From Gudongella sp046224405 (lineage in GTDB: Bacteria; Bacillota; Clostridia; Tissierellales; Tissierellaceae), in assembly GCF_046224405.1 (NCBI RefSeq), contig NZ_JBJXRK010000004.1:62001-126000 (forward strand): a stretch of DNA of 64,000 nucleotides. Reading direction: 5' to 3'. Below, piece by piece: positions 1 through 8,178 of this stretch (its first letter is position 1; the number at the start of each line of letters is the position of its first letter). Made by a program: the position numbers and the translations under genes. The notes beneath the pieces are model-generated. The model saw only the letters and a list, made by a program, of their open reading frames with translations, was not told the DNA's origin and did no database searches.

Positions 1-555
1 CAGCTTTTCGAAAAGTGTTGAAAGATACTCTCCCTTTTCACCTAGCAATGAAATTCCAACCCCTGTTAAAAGTGCGAAAACTATGATCTGCAGCATGCTT
101 CCAGCTGCCATTGCACCTACGATGTTGTTTGGAATCATCTCGTAGAATATCTGTACCAGCGGCACTGTCTCCCTTGCAGTTACCTCAACCGCCTCAACAG
201 CTCCCATGTCAAGACCGATTCCCGGCTTTAGAAACACTCCAAGAGTCAGTGCAATCACAATGGCAATTGCTGTTGTCGTCATGTAGAACAGGATCGTCTT
301 TGAGCCTATCCTACCAAGCTTGGTAACATCCCCCATGTTTGCGGCACCATTCACCAGTGAAATAAATACCAGTGGAACTACCAGCATCATTATGCCCCGC
401 AGGAACACCTGTCCAAGGAACAGGAATATTCCATCAACAAGTACTGTGTCCTTCAAGGTTCCCGACGGCATAGAATATACCAAAATACCTACAATAATAC
501 CTGCTACCAGTGCCATCAGGACCTTTGTGGTCAGTCCATATTTACCTTTTTGCAT
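1..555 (-). CDS. Dicarboxylate/amino acid:cation symporter (DAACS family), C-terminus beyond window
   Basis: The visible 185 residues are the N-terminal part of a sodium/proton-coupled glutamate or C4-dicarboxylate symporter of the inner membrane. Hydrophobic segments, the family-typical stretch around PLVFISLVNGAANMG and the following K-x-G-R-I-G motif support the family. The start at 555 is preferred over an in-frame ATG at 573 because the purine-rich GGAGGG site lies between them, correctly spaced for the later ATG. The gene runs off the left edge, so substrate cannot be judged. It is separated by a terminator from the gat operon, so it is probably transcribed alone. Confidence 0.88.
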   Translation of the reverse strand, partial: MQKGKYGLTTKVLMALVAGIIVGILVYSMPSGTLKDTVLVDGIFLFLGQVFLRGIMMLVVPLVFISLVNGAANMGDVTKLGRIGSKTILFYMTTTAIAIVIALTLGVFLKPGIGLDMGAVEAVEVTARETVPLVQIFYEMIPNNIVGAMAAGSMLQIIVFALLTGVGISLLGEKGEYLSTLFEKL

Positions 556-614
556 ATTTTTTCCCCCTTCCATTATATTACATCTATTATATGATTAATA
601 CTTTAGAATGTCAA

Positions 615-646
615 AGCAAAAAACAAGGCAGAGACCAGTCTCTGCC
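615..646 (-). terminator. Intrinsic terminator after gatB
   Basis: A perfect 20-nt palindrome (GGCAGAGACC and its complement) at 627-646 is followed on the minus strand by TTGTTTTTT. It lies 20 nt past the gatB stop and ends the pcrA-ligA-gatCAB transcript. Confidence 0.85.
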
Positions 647-668
647 TAAAATCACCAAATTTATGCAA

Positions 669-2099
669 TTATCTCTCTTTAATTCTTTCTGTCAGCAGCT
701 TGTTTACCAGCTGTGGATTTGCCTTTCCCTTTGTGGCCTTCATGATTTGTCCAACTAGGAAACCAATGGCTCTGTCCTTTCCGTTCTTGAAGTCCTCAAT
801 GGATTGAGGATTCTTGTCCAGGGTCTCCATGACGATCTTCTCAAGCTCCCCTTCGTCTGAAATCTGTATCAGACCCTTCTCCTTGACAATATCCCCCGGT
901 GCCTTTCCGGTTTCAAACATCTCCCTTAAAACCTTCTTGCCCGTATTGTTGTTTATCTTTTCTTCCTTCACAAGGTTTATAAGCTCTCCCAGGTCCCCTG
1001 ATGAAATTGGCATATCTTCAAAGTCCTTGTCCTCATCCTTAAGTCTCCTGAGGACATCTCCCATCATCCAGTTTCCAAGAAGCTTGGCATCCTTCACATG
1101 CTCCAAGGTCTCCTCAAAGAAATGGGCGAGCTCCTGTGATTGGGTGAGGACGCCTGCATCGTACTCACTTAAGCTGTATTCCTCCATAAATCTCATTTTC
1201 TTTGCATGGGGAAGCTCAGGTAGACTCTTTCTTATCTCCTCGATCCAATTCCTGTCCACAGGGACTGGAGTTATGTCTGCCTCGTTTGCAAATCGGTAGT
1301 CATCAGCTGTATACTTCCTTCTCATGATGATGGTCTCACCAGCTACCTCATCCCATCTCCTGGTTTCCTTTACATTTCCTTCAGCCTCATTGAGAAGCTT
1401 CATATGCCTTGCTTCCTCATACTCTATGGCCTTAACCGCGGATCTGAAGGAATTTAGGTTCTTCACCTCTGTCACACTGGTCTTTACGCCCTTTTCCTCA
1501 TCCACAACGTTGATGTTGATATCACATCTTAAGGAGCCCTCCTCCATCCTGACATCTGATATCCCAATGTATTTAAGGGTATTTCTAAGCTTCTCAAGAA
1601 ACAGCTTAGCCTCTTCAGCAGAGTTCATGTCAGGGTTTGAGACTATCTCAACCAGGGGAACCCCAGACCTGTTGAAGTCCAAAAGGGATGTTCCATCCTC
1701 TGTATGAAGCTGCTTGCCTGTATCCTCCTCAATATGGATCCTATCCAGGGTTATCCTCTTGGGGCCTGCCTCCGGCTCTATCTCAAGATAGCCTCCTGAG
1801 CACAGGGGATGGTCTGACTGTGAAATCTGATAGCCTTTTGTAAGGTCCGGATAGAAATAGTTCTTCCTGTCCATTCTTATTGTATCTGCAATTTGGCAGT
1901 CAAAAGCAAGACCAGCCTTAAGGGCATACTCAACAGCCTGTTTGTCGATTACAGGCAGTGCTCCTGGGAGACCTAGACAAACCGGGCACACAAGTGTATT
2001 AACATCTGCTCCATACTGGTTTTTGCAGTTGCAGAACATCTTCTTTTCCGTTGAAAGCTCCACATGTATCTCTAGACCTATCAAAGTCTTAATAGCCAT
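669..2099 (-). CDS. gatB: Asp-tRNA(Asn)/Glu-tRNA(Gln) amidotransferase subunit B
   Basis: GatB is the kinase/transamidase subunit that phosphorylates mischarged Glu-tRNA(Gln) or Asp-tRNA(Asn) and amidates it with ammonia channelled from GatA. The 476-residue length is normal. The signature around residues 8-15 (GLEIHVEL), the zinc cysteines (CNC near residue 23 and CPVCLG near 38), the FNRSGVPLVEIVS motif and the C-terminal tRNA-binding YqeY-like tail are all present. Its ATG overlaps the gatA stop (TAATG), indicating translational coupling. It is the last gene of pcrA-ligA-gatC-gatA-gatB. Presence of GatCAB means glutaminyl-tRNA, asparaginyl-tRNA or both are made indirectly. Confidence 0.98.
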   Translation of the reverse strand: MAIKTLIGLEIHVELSTEKKMFCNCKNQYGADVNTLVCPVCLGLPGALPVIDKQAVEYALKAGLAFDCQIADTIRMDRKNYFYPDLTKGYQISQSDHPLCSGGYLEIEPEAGPKRITLDRIHIEEDTGKQLHTEDGTSLLDFNRSGVPLVEIVSNPDMNSAEEAKLFLEKLRNTLKYIGISDVRMEEGSLRCDININVVDEEKGVKTSVTEVKNLNSFRSAVKAIEYEEARHMKLLNEAEGNVKETRRWDEVAGETIIMRRKYTADDYRFANEADITPVPVDRNWIEEIRKSLPELPHAKKMRFMEEYSLSEYDAGVLTQSQELAHFFEETLEHVKDAKLLGNWMMGDVLRRLKDEDKDFEDMPISSGDLGELINLVKEEKINNNTGKKVLREMFETGKAPGDIVKEKGLIQISDEGELEKIVMETLDKNPQSIEDFKNGKDRAIGFLVGQIMKATKGKANPQLVNKLLTERIKER

Positions 2100-3538
2100 T
2101 ATCTCACCACCCTTTCATAGCCAAGGCCGGCTTTGAGTATTGTTGAGTCCCCAAATCTTGGACCTGTTATTTGCAGCCCTACCGGCAGTCCATCAACATC
2201 TCCCATGGGCACGGAAATTGCGCAAAGACCTGCAAGGTTTACCGGTACTGTATAAAGGTCCGCCTTGTACATATCCACAGGTGAATTTATCATTGAATCA
2301 ATCTCAAATGGAAGCATTGGAGCGGTCAAGGACAGAATCACATCGTGATCCCTGAAGGCATTCTCATAATCCTGCTTTATAAGGGTCCTTACCCTCAGTG
2401 CCTTCTTGTAGTTTTCAGTCTGGTACCCGGCACTCAAGGAATATGTCCCAAGCATTATCCTTCTCTTTGTTTCCTCACCAAAGGCTTCAGTCCTTGAGTT
2501 TGTGTAAAGTTCATCCAGCGTTTCGTAGTTTTCAGTCCTGTATCCAAAACGGATTCCGTCAAATCTTGATAGGTTTGTGCTAACCTCAGAGGACATGATT
2601 ATATAGTAGGTTTCAAGTGAATATTCAAGGGATGGAAGAGAAACATAGTCGATTATGGCTCCTGCATCCTCAAAAACCTTCACCGTCTCCCTGAATCTTT
2701 CCTGGATCTTTTCATCACCTGTGATCCTCAGGTTCCTATACTGCTCAGGCAAAGCAACCCTGAGCCCCTTTAGGGAGTCCACTCCCTCTATGGAAATGTC
2801 CCTGTCCGCCTTTTTGGAGGATGTTGCATCCAGGGGATCATACCCTGATACGCTTGTCAGCATCATATGGGCATCCTTAACGTCCCTTCCAAATACTCCA
2901 ATCTGGTCAAGGGAATTTGACATTGGAACAACCCCATACCTTGATACTATTCCGTAGGTTGGCTTCATCCCAACTATTCCACAAAAGCTGGCCGGCTGCC
3001 TTACAGAGCCTCCGGTATCAGATCCAAGGGCCAGTGGTGCCTCATGTCCTGCAACCGCTGCAGCAGATCCTCCTGATGATCCACCTGGAACCCTTGACAG
3101 GTCCTTGGGATTTCTGGTGTTGCCATAATAGGAGGTCTCAGTTGACCCTCCCATGGCAAACTCATCCATATTTGTCTTTCCAAGGATTACACCATCTGCT
3201 TCCCTGATTTTCTTAACCACTGTCGCATCGTAGGGAGGATTGAAGTTTTCTAGCATCCTGGATCCGCAGGTGGTCCTGAGGTCCTTTGTGAGTATATTGT
3301 CCTTAAGCCCCACTGGCAACCCTGCAAGAGCTCCCAGGCTTTCTCCCCTTTGTAGCTTCTCATCAACCCTTTTTGCTGCCTCCCTTGCCCCATCCCTGTC
3401 CAGGGTGATAAAGGCATTCAGGTCCTTTTCCATCTTATCTATAACATCCAGATGGGCATTTAGTATCTCCGTAGAGGAAATTTCCTTTTTCAGGAGCCTT
3501 TCCTTCATCTCCCATCCTTTTAAGCTGGTTATATCCAT
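2099..3538 (-). CDS. gatA: Asp-tRNA(Asn)/Glu-tRNA(Gln) amidotransferase subunit A
   Basis: GatA is the amidase that releases ammonia from glutamine for the GatB reaction. The 479-residue protein has the amidase-signature region: a Lys in the GLPVGLKDN segment near residue 78 and the Gly/Ser-rich GGSSGGSAAAVA and GSDTGGSVRQPA motifs that carry the cis-Ser and nucleophile Ser of the Ser-Ser-Lys triad. The start ATG at 3538 follows a GGGGGAG site. It sits 10 nt after gatC and overlaps gatB by one base, as expected for subunits made in equal amounts. Confidence 0.98.
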   Translation of the reverse strand: MDITSLKGWEMKERLLKKEISSTEILNAHLDVIDKMEKDLNAFITLDRDGAREAAKRVDEKLQRGESLGALAGLPVGLKDNILTKDLRTTCGSRMLENFNPPYDATVVKKIREADGVILGKTNMDEFAMGGSTETSYYGNTRNPKDLSRVPGGSSGGSAAAVAGHEAPLALGSDTGGSVRQPASFCGIVGMKPTYGIVSRYGVVPMSNSLDQIGVFGRDVKDAHMMLTSVSGYDPLDATSSKKADRDISIEGVDSLKGLRVALPEQYRNLRITGDEKIQERFRETVKVFEDAGAIIDYVSLPSLEYSLETYYIIMSSEVSTNLSRFDGIRFGYRTENYETLDELYTNSRTEAFGEETKRRIMLGTYSLSAGYQTENYKKALRVRTLIKQDYENAFRDHDVILSLTAPMLPFEIDSMINSPVDMYKADLYTVPVNLAGLCAISVPMGDVDGLPVGLQITGPRFGDSTILKAGLGYERVVR

Positions 3539-3548
3539 ATTCTCCCCC

Positions 3549-3833
3549 CTATTCTACAACCTTAAGTATCTTGAAGTATCCGTACTGGGACTCAACAGTG
3601 TTTTCCAGAACCTCTTCCCGCGATAGGGTCTGGCTTTCACCGTTCTCCTTCATGGTTCCCTCTTCGTCATTGATTGTGAAGGTTGGCTCCACATTTTCCG
3701 TGTCCACCTCTTTGATCTTTTCAACAAAGCCCATTACCTGTCCGAACTTTTCCTCGAATTCATCAAGCTCCTCGTCCGTGAATTTAAGCTTTGCCATGCC
3801 TGCAATATGAACAATCTGGTCTCTGGTAATCAC
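3549..3833 (-). CDS. gatC: Asp-tRNA(Asn)/Glu-tRNA(Gln) amidotransferase subunit C
   Basis: GatC is the small belt-like subunit that stabilises the GatA/GatB complex. The 94-residue protein has the usual N-terminal helical part (ITRDQIVHIAGMAKLKFT) with the L-x-F-T-D-E-E-L segment, and a C-terminal tail ending in FKILKVVE. The start is GTG at 3833, chosen because an AGGAGGAG site lies six bases upstream. It lies 18 nt downstream of ligA and immediately upstream of gatA. Coupling of gat genes to ligA and pcrA is common in Firmicutes. Confidence 0.95.
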   Translation of the reverse strand: MITRDQIVHIAGMAKLKFTDEELDEFEEKFGQVMGFVEKIKEVDTENVEPTFTINDEEGTMKENGESQTLSREEVLENTVESQYGYFKILKVVE

Positions 3834-3851
3834 TGCATCTCCTCCTTAGCT

Positions 3852-5840
3852 CTATTTCAATATATTCTTAAGCTCTTCCTCCCCGATTATTGGGATATTA
3901 AGGTCTTGTGCCTTTTTAAGCTTGCTTCCGGCATCTTCTCCAACTATCACATAGTCCGTCTTCTTGCTTACAGATCCCGTGACGGTTCCACCCAGCCGGA
4001 TTACCTCTTCCTTGATTTCATTCCTGGTCATACCCTCAATAGTCCCTGTTATTACGACGGTCTTTCCGGTGAATACCGATTCCTCCGCCACCTCCATCTG
4101 CTGATGATGGGGGGCAACCCCCTCATCAAGGAGCTTATCTATTCCCCTTCTGATCCTTTCATCCTGGAAAAACTCCACAATGGATTTTGCGACTATCTCC
4201 CCAATGTCAGGGATTCCCACCAGGTCTTCCTGGGTGGCCTTTATCAGTCCCTGAAGGGAACCGTACTTCTGTGCCAGATCCCTGGCGGTCTTGATTCCAA
4301 CATTTGGAACTCCAAGGGCATAGATGAATGAATGGAGACTTACACTTTTGCTCTTTTCAATTGCATCCACAAGGTTTCTTGTCTTCTTCTCCTTAAAGCC
4401 CTCTAGCTCTATTATATCACTGTATTTCAGCTCGTAAATATCCGGCAGGTCCTTTATGTGGAGCTTTTCAACAAAAAGTTCCGCTGTCTTCTCTGAAAAG
4501 CCCTCGATATTCATGGCATCCCTGCTGGCAAAGTGCACAAGCCTTGACACCAGCTGAGGCTTGCAGGACAGTGAGTTTGGACAGAATATATGGACCCCGT
4601 TCTGGTACAGCTCACTTCCACAGGCTGGACAATGTGTGGGCTTTTCAATTTCACTCACAGGCTCCTCCGTTGGCATGCTCCCCAGAATCTCTGGTATGAC
4701 ATCGTTGGATCTCCTGATAAGAACTCGTCCGTTCAGCTTGACGCCCTTCCGTTCAATATCATCGTAGTTGTTGAGGGTTGCCCTTTTAACTGTCACACCT
4801 CCGATATCAACAGGCTCCAATATGGCTGTCGGAGTTACCTTTGCAGTCCTCCCAACATTCCATTGCACCCCTATTACCCTTGTGGTGCGCTCCTCGGCCT
4901 CGAACTTGTAGGCTATTGCCCATCTGGGGAACTTGTTTGTATACCCAAGAATTTCCCTGGTTTTTAGGTCGTTTAGCTTTACAACCATTCCGTCAGTCAA
5001 AACGTCCAGGCTTTTTCTGCTTTCCTGCTGGCTATGAATTTCCTCCATCATCCTATCTATGGATCTATAAACCTTAATGTATGGGAAAACTGGAAGCCTG
5101 TTTTCCTTGAGGAACTCTATCATTTCAATATGCGTACTGAAGCTTTTTCCCTCGATGTGTCCTGTGTTGTAGAAGAAGGCGGAGAGCCTTCTCTTCTCAG
5201 TCACCCTGGGGTCAAGATTTCTCAAGGCTCCAGCTGCTGCATTTCTGGCATTTTTTAAAGGTTCATCGGCGGTTTCATTGTAGCTCTCAAGAACTGACAG
5301 GGGCATTACACCCTCTCCCTGAATCTCCACCTTTCCCTTGAAGTCAATCCTCAGTGGGATTGACTTTATTGTCTTGAGCTGGGGAAGAATGGCCTCACCC
5401 TGGATACCATTACCCCTTGTGGCACCCTGCACAAGCCTTCCTTCCTGATAGGTCAGGTTTACAGTGAGACCATCAAATTTGAATTCCAGTACAAATTCAG
5501 GCTCAGGAAGCTTATCCTCATTGTCCCTGTTGTATTCACTTATTGTCCTTGCTATCTTTTCAGCCCAGGCTCTCAGCTCTTCCTCGCTCTGGCTCTTGTC
5601 AAGGCTCCAAAGCCTACCCTGGTGAATGTGCTTCTTAAACCCTGGCAGAACCTCTCCCCCCACACGTTGAGTAGGTGAGTAGTCATACTGTATACCAAGC
5701 TCCTTCTCCAGCTGCACCAGCTGGTCATATAGCTTGTCGTACTCTGCATCACTGATTTCCGGACTGTCCAGGGTGTAGTAGCTGTAGTTGTACCGGTCAA
5801 TGAGCTGAATGAGTTCATCCAGTCTCTCTTTGTCAGCCAT
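3852..5840 (-). CDS. ligA: NAD-dependent DNA ligase
   Basis: LigA seals nicks in duplex DNA using NAD+. The 662-residue protein shows, in order, the Ia domain with the SDAEYD motif, the adenylation domain with the nucleophilic Lys in EFKFDGL near residue 116, an OB fold, a four-cysteine zinc finger (CPACG ... CPN..SC), helix-hairpin-helix repeats with GVPNVGIKTA, and a C-terminal BRCT domain (GKTVVITGTI). The start at 5840 is preferred to an upstream ATG at 5861 because AAAGGAGAG lies between them at proper spacing. It is 17 nt after pcrA, a common Firmicute pairing. Confidence 0.98.
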   Translation of the reverse strand: MADKERLDELIQLIDRYNYSYYTLDSPEISDAEYDKLYDQLVQLEKELGIQYDYSPTQRVGGEVLPGFKKHIHQGRLWSLDKSQSEEELRAWAEKIARTISEYNRDNEDKLPEPEFVLEFKFDGLTVNLTYQEGRLVQGATRGNGIQGEAILPQLKTIKSIPLRIDFKGKVEIQGEGVMPLSVLESYNETADEPLKNARNAAAGALRNLDPRVTEKRRLSAFFYNTGHIEGKSFSTHIEMIEFLKENRLPVFPYIKVYRSIDRMMEEIHSQQESRKSLDVLTDGMVVKLNDLKTREILGYTNKFPRWAIAYKFEAEERTTRVIGVQWNVGRTAKVTPTAILEPVDIGGVTVKRATLNNYDDIERKGVKLNGRVLIRRSNDVIPEILGSMPTEEPVSEIEKPTHCPACGSELYQNGVHIFCPNSLSCKPQLVSRLVHFASRDAMNIEGFSEKTAELFVEKLHIKDLPDIYELKYSDIIELEGFKEKKTRNLVDAIEKSKSVSLHSFIYALGVPNVGIKTARDLAQKYGSLQGLIKATQEDLVGIPDIGEIVAKSIVEFFQDERIRRGIDKLLDEGVAPHHQQMEVAEESVFTGKTVVITGTIEGMTRNEIKEEVIRLGGTVTGSVSKKTDYVIVGEDAGSKLKKAQDLNIPIIGEEELKNILK

Positions 5841-5857
5841 GCCAATCTCTCCTTTTA

Positions 5858-8050
5858 TCATATTATTGTTATTGGCGCCATGGACAGCATAAGGGTCTTG
5901 AGACCACCGCCATCAAAGGCAATCCTTATCTTCTTGTCGTCATTCATCTCTTCAATGCTCACTATCATTCCACTTCCGAATTTATCGTGCTTGACCTTGG
6001 TTCCAACGGCAACTTCAACATTGGAGGTCTTCTTTTTCACCGGTTTTGGTACAAAGTTGTCCTTGTTGTACTCCATGGTCCTCTTTACTTCCAAAGGATC
6101 CTTCTTTATCTCCTTTTTCTTTTCCTGTGAGGTATCAATTTCCAATGTATCTCCCATTTCATCCAAAAAGCTTGAGGGAATCGTATAATCGGTTCTGCCG
6201 TATATTGTCCTTGCCTTGGCACTGGTTATGAAAAGCTGTTCCTCAGCCCGTGTCACTGCAACATAGCAAAGCCTTCTTTCCTCCTCAAGCTCCTCAAGGG
6301 ATTCCATGCTCCTGGAGATGGGGAATAGCCCCTCCTCCATGCCCACAAGGAAGACAACGGGAAACTCCAGCCCCTTGGCACTGTGAACGGTCATCATTGA
6401 TATGACATTTTCATCATCGGTGGTCTTGTCCACATCAGAAAGCAGGGATACGCTGGCCAGGAAATCCTCCAGTGTACCTTCGGGATTCTTGTTCTCAAAA
6501 TTCAAGGCTACAGACAGGAAGTCCTTGATGTTTTCGATTCTTGTCTTGGCTTCGATTGTACCTTCCTTTTCAAGCTCCGCTATATATCCTGTGGATTCCA
6601 TGGTCTCCTGGATAAATTCCTTTAATCCCATGAGTTCCTTCTTTGCCATAAGGATATTCATTGAGTCGGCAAAGGGTGAAATGGAGTTTATTGCCCTGGC
6701 GGAAAGTCCGGAAACGCTGCTTCTTTCCAAAACTGCACTGTAGAGGGATTCCCCCTTCTCCTCTGCATGGGCCTCCATTTTATCTATTGTCGCCTTTCCG
6801 ATTCCCCTTTTGGGAGTATTTATGATTCTTTTCAAGGCAATATTGTCATTTGGGTTCTGAATGAACTTAAGGTATGCGATTATGTCCTTGACTTCCTTTC
6901 GGTCGTAGAACTTTAGTCCTCCTATGACCTTGTAGGGAAGCTCCTCCGCCATAAATGCCTCCTCAAATGGTCTGGACTGAACATTGGTCCTGTAGAGGAT
7001 TGCCATATCCTTCAGTTTATAGCCCTTGTAGAGGAGATGGTGAATCTTCCTTGCAACAAAAAAGGCCTCCTCTTCAGAATACTCCAGCCTGGTGTATATG
7101 GCAGGATTTCCTTCATTCTTGTCGGTCCACAGATTCTTGTGCTTTCTCTGTGTATTTCTTTTTATAACCTGGTTTGCCACCCTCAGGATTGCTTCGGTTG
7201 AACGGTAGTTCTGCTCAAGGAGTATGACCCTGGCTCCTGGAAAGTCCTTCTCGAAATCCAGGATATTGGTTATGTCGGCATGCCTCCAGGAATAGATGGC
7301 CTGATCAGAATCACCAACAACGCATATGTTGTTGTGATGTCCTGAAAGGAGCTTTACAAACTGGTATTGGATCTTGTTTGTATCCTGGTACTCGTCAACA
7401 AAGATGTGCTTGAACCTCTCCTGGTATTTTTTCAGTATGGGAGGATTGTTCTTAAGAAGGTCTACTCCCTTTATGAGCAGGTCGTCAAAATCAAGGGCAT
7501 TGTAGAATCGTAGCTTCTTCTGGTAGAGGGCGTATGCCTCTCCGATATTTCTTTCCCTGAAGTCTCCATAGTTGTCATTGATATATTCATCAGGGGATAC
7601 CTGAGTATTCTTCAGTTCACCGATTTTTGCAAGAAGGCTGTTTTCCTTGTACATCTCCTTGTCAAGATTCAATTCCTTCATGCATTCCTTTATAAGGGTC
7701 TTCTGGTCGTCCCTGTCGTATATGGAGAAACTTCTGTCATAACCGATCTTCTCAATGTCACGTCTAAGCATCCTTACGCATATGGAGTGGAAGGTTCCCA
7801 TCCACATTCTGTCAACATCCACGGCTATAAGGTTTGCCACCCTTTCCTTCATTTCGTTGGCGGCCTTGTTTGTAAAGGTTATCGCCAGTATTTCGTAGGG
7901 AGATACCCCTTTCTGGTCCATAAGATAGGCAATTTTGTGGGTTACCACCCTGGTCTTTCCACTGCCTGCACCGGCCATAATAAGTAAAGGTCCTTCCACG
8001 TGAAGAACCGCCTCCCTTTGCCTATCGTTAAGTCCTTTTAAATAATCCAT
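5858..8050 (-). CDS. pcrA: ATP-dependent DNA helicase PcrA (UvrD/Rep superfamily 1)
   Basis: PcrA is a 3'-5' helicase used in repair and in removing RecA or stalled complexes. The 730-residue protein carries the SF1A motifs: Q motif near residue 10, Walker A GAGSGKT near residue 28, DEYQDTN (motif II), GDSDQAIYSWR (motif III), QNYRS (motif IV), and TVHSAKGLEFPVVF (motif V) followed by VAVTRA (motif VI). The C-terminus ends in a short Tudor-like domain beginning about residue 675 (VGTKVKHDKFG). It is the first gene of the operon with ligA and gatCAB. The start follows GGATGGTGAC. Confidence 0.98.
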   Translation of the reverse strand: MDYLKGLNDRQREAVLHVEGPLLIMAGAGSGKTRVVTHKIAYLMDQKGVSPYEILAITFTNKAANEMKERVANLIAVDVDRMWMGTFHSICVRMLRRDIEKIGYDRSFSIYDRDDQKTLIKECMKELNLDKEMYKENSLLAKIGELKNTQVSPDEYINDNYGDFRERNIGEAYALYQKKLRFYNALDFDDLLIKGVDLLKNNPPILKKYQERFKHIFVDEYQDTNKIQYQFVKLLSGHHNNICVVGDSDQAIYSWRHADITNILDFEKDFPGARVILLEQNYRSTEAILRVANQVIKRNTQRKHKNLWTDKNEGNPAIYTRLEYSEEEAFFVARKIHHLLYKGYKLKDMAILYRTNVQSRPFEEAFMAEELPYKVIGGLKFYDRKEVKDIIAYLKFIQNPNDNIALKRIINTPKRGIGKATIDKMEAHAEEKGESLYSAVLERSSVSGLSARAINSISPFADSMNILMAKKELMGLKEFIQETMESTGYIAELEKEGTIEAKTRIENIKDFLSVALNFENKNPEGTLEDFLASVSLLSDVDKTTDDENVISMMTVHSAKGLEFPVVFLVGMEEGLFPISRSMESLEELEEERRLCYVAVTRAEEQLFITSAKARTIYGRTDYTIPSSFLDEMGDTLEIDTSQEKKKEIKKDPLEVKRTMEYNKDNFVPKPVKKKTSNVEVAVGTKVKHDKFGSGMIVSIEEMNDDKKIRIAFDGGGLKTLMLSMAPITII

Positions 8051-8107
8051 TTGTCACCATCCTAACTATTCTCTCTACAATTATATAGTATTGACTGGAA
8101 GATTTCC

Positions 8108-8149
8108 ACAAAAAGAACCGGTTCCTGGTCTTAAATGAAAACCCGGCTC
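8108..8149 (-). terminator. Intrinsic terminator downstream of the HD-GYP gene
   Basis: On the minus strand GAGCCGG pairs with CCGGTTC, with an inner GGTTTT/AAGACC helix, followed by TTTTTG. It lies about 30 nt beyond the stop of the signalling gene. Confidence 0.7.
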
Positions 8150-8178
8150 CGGTCCCTCTAAAAATGGGTAAGCAATTC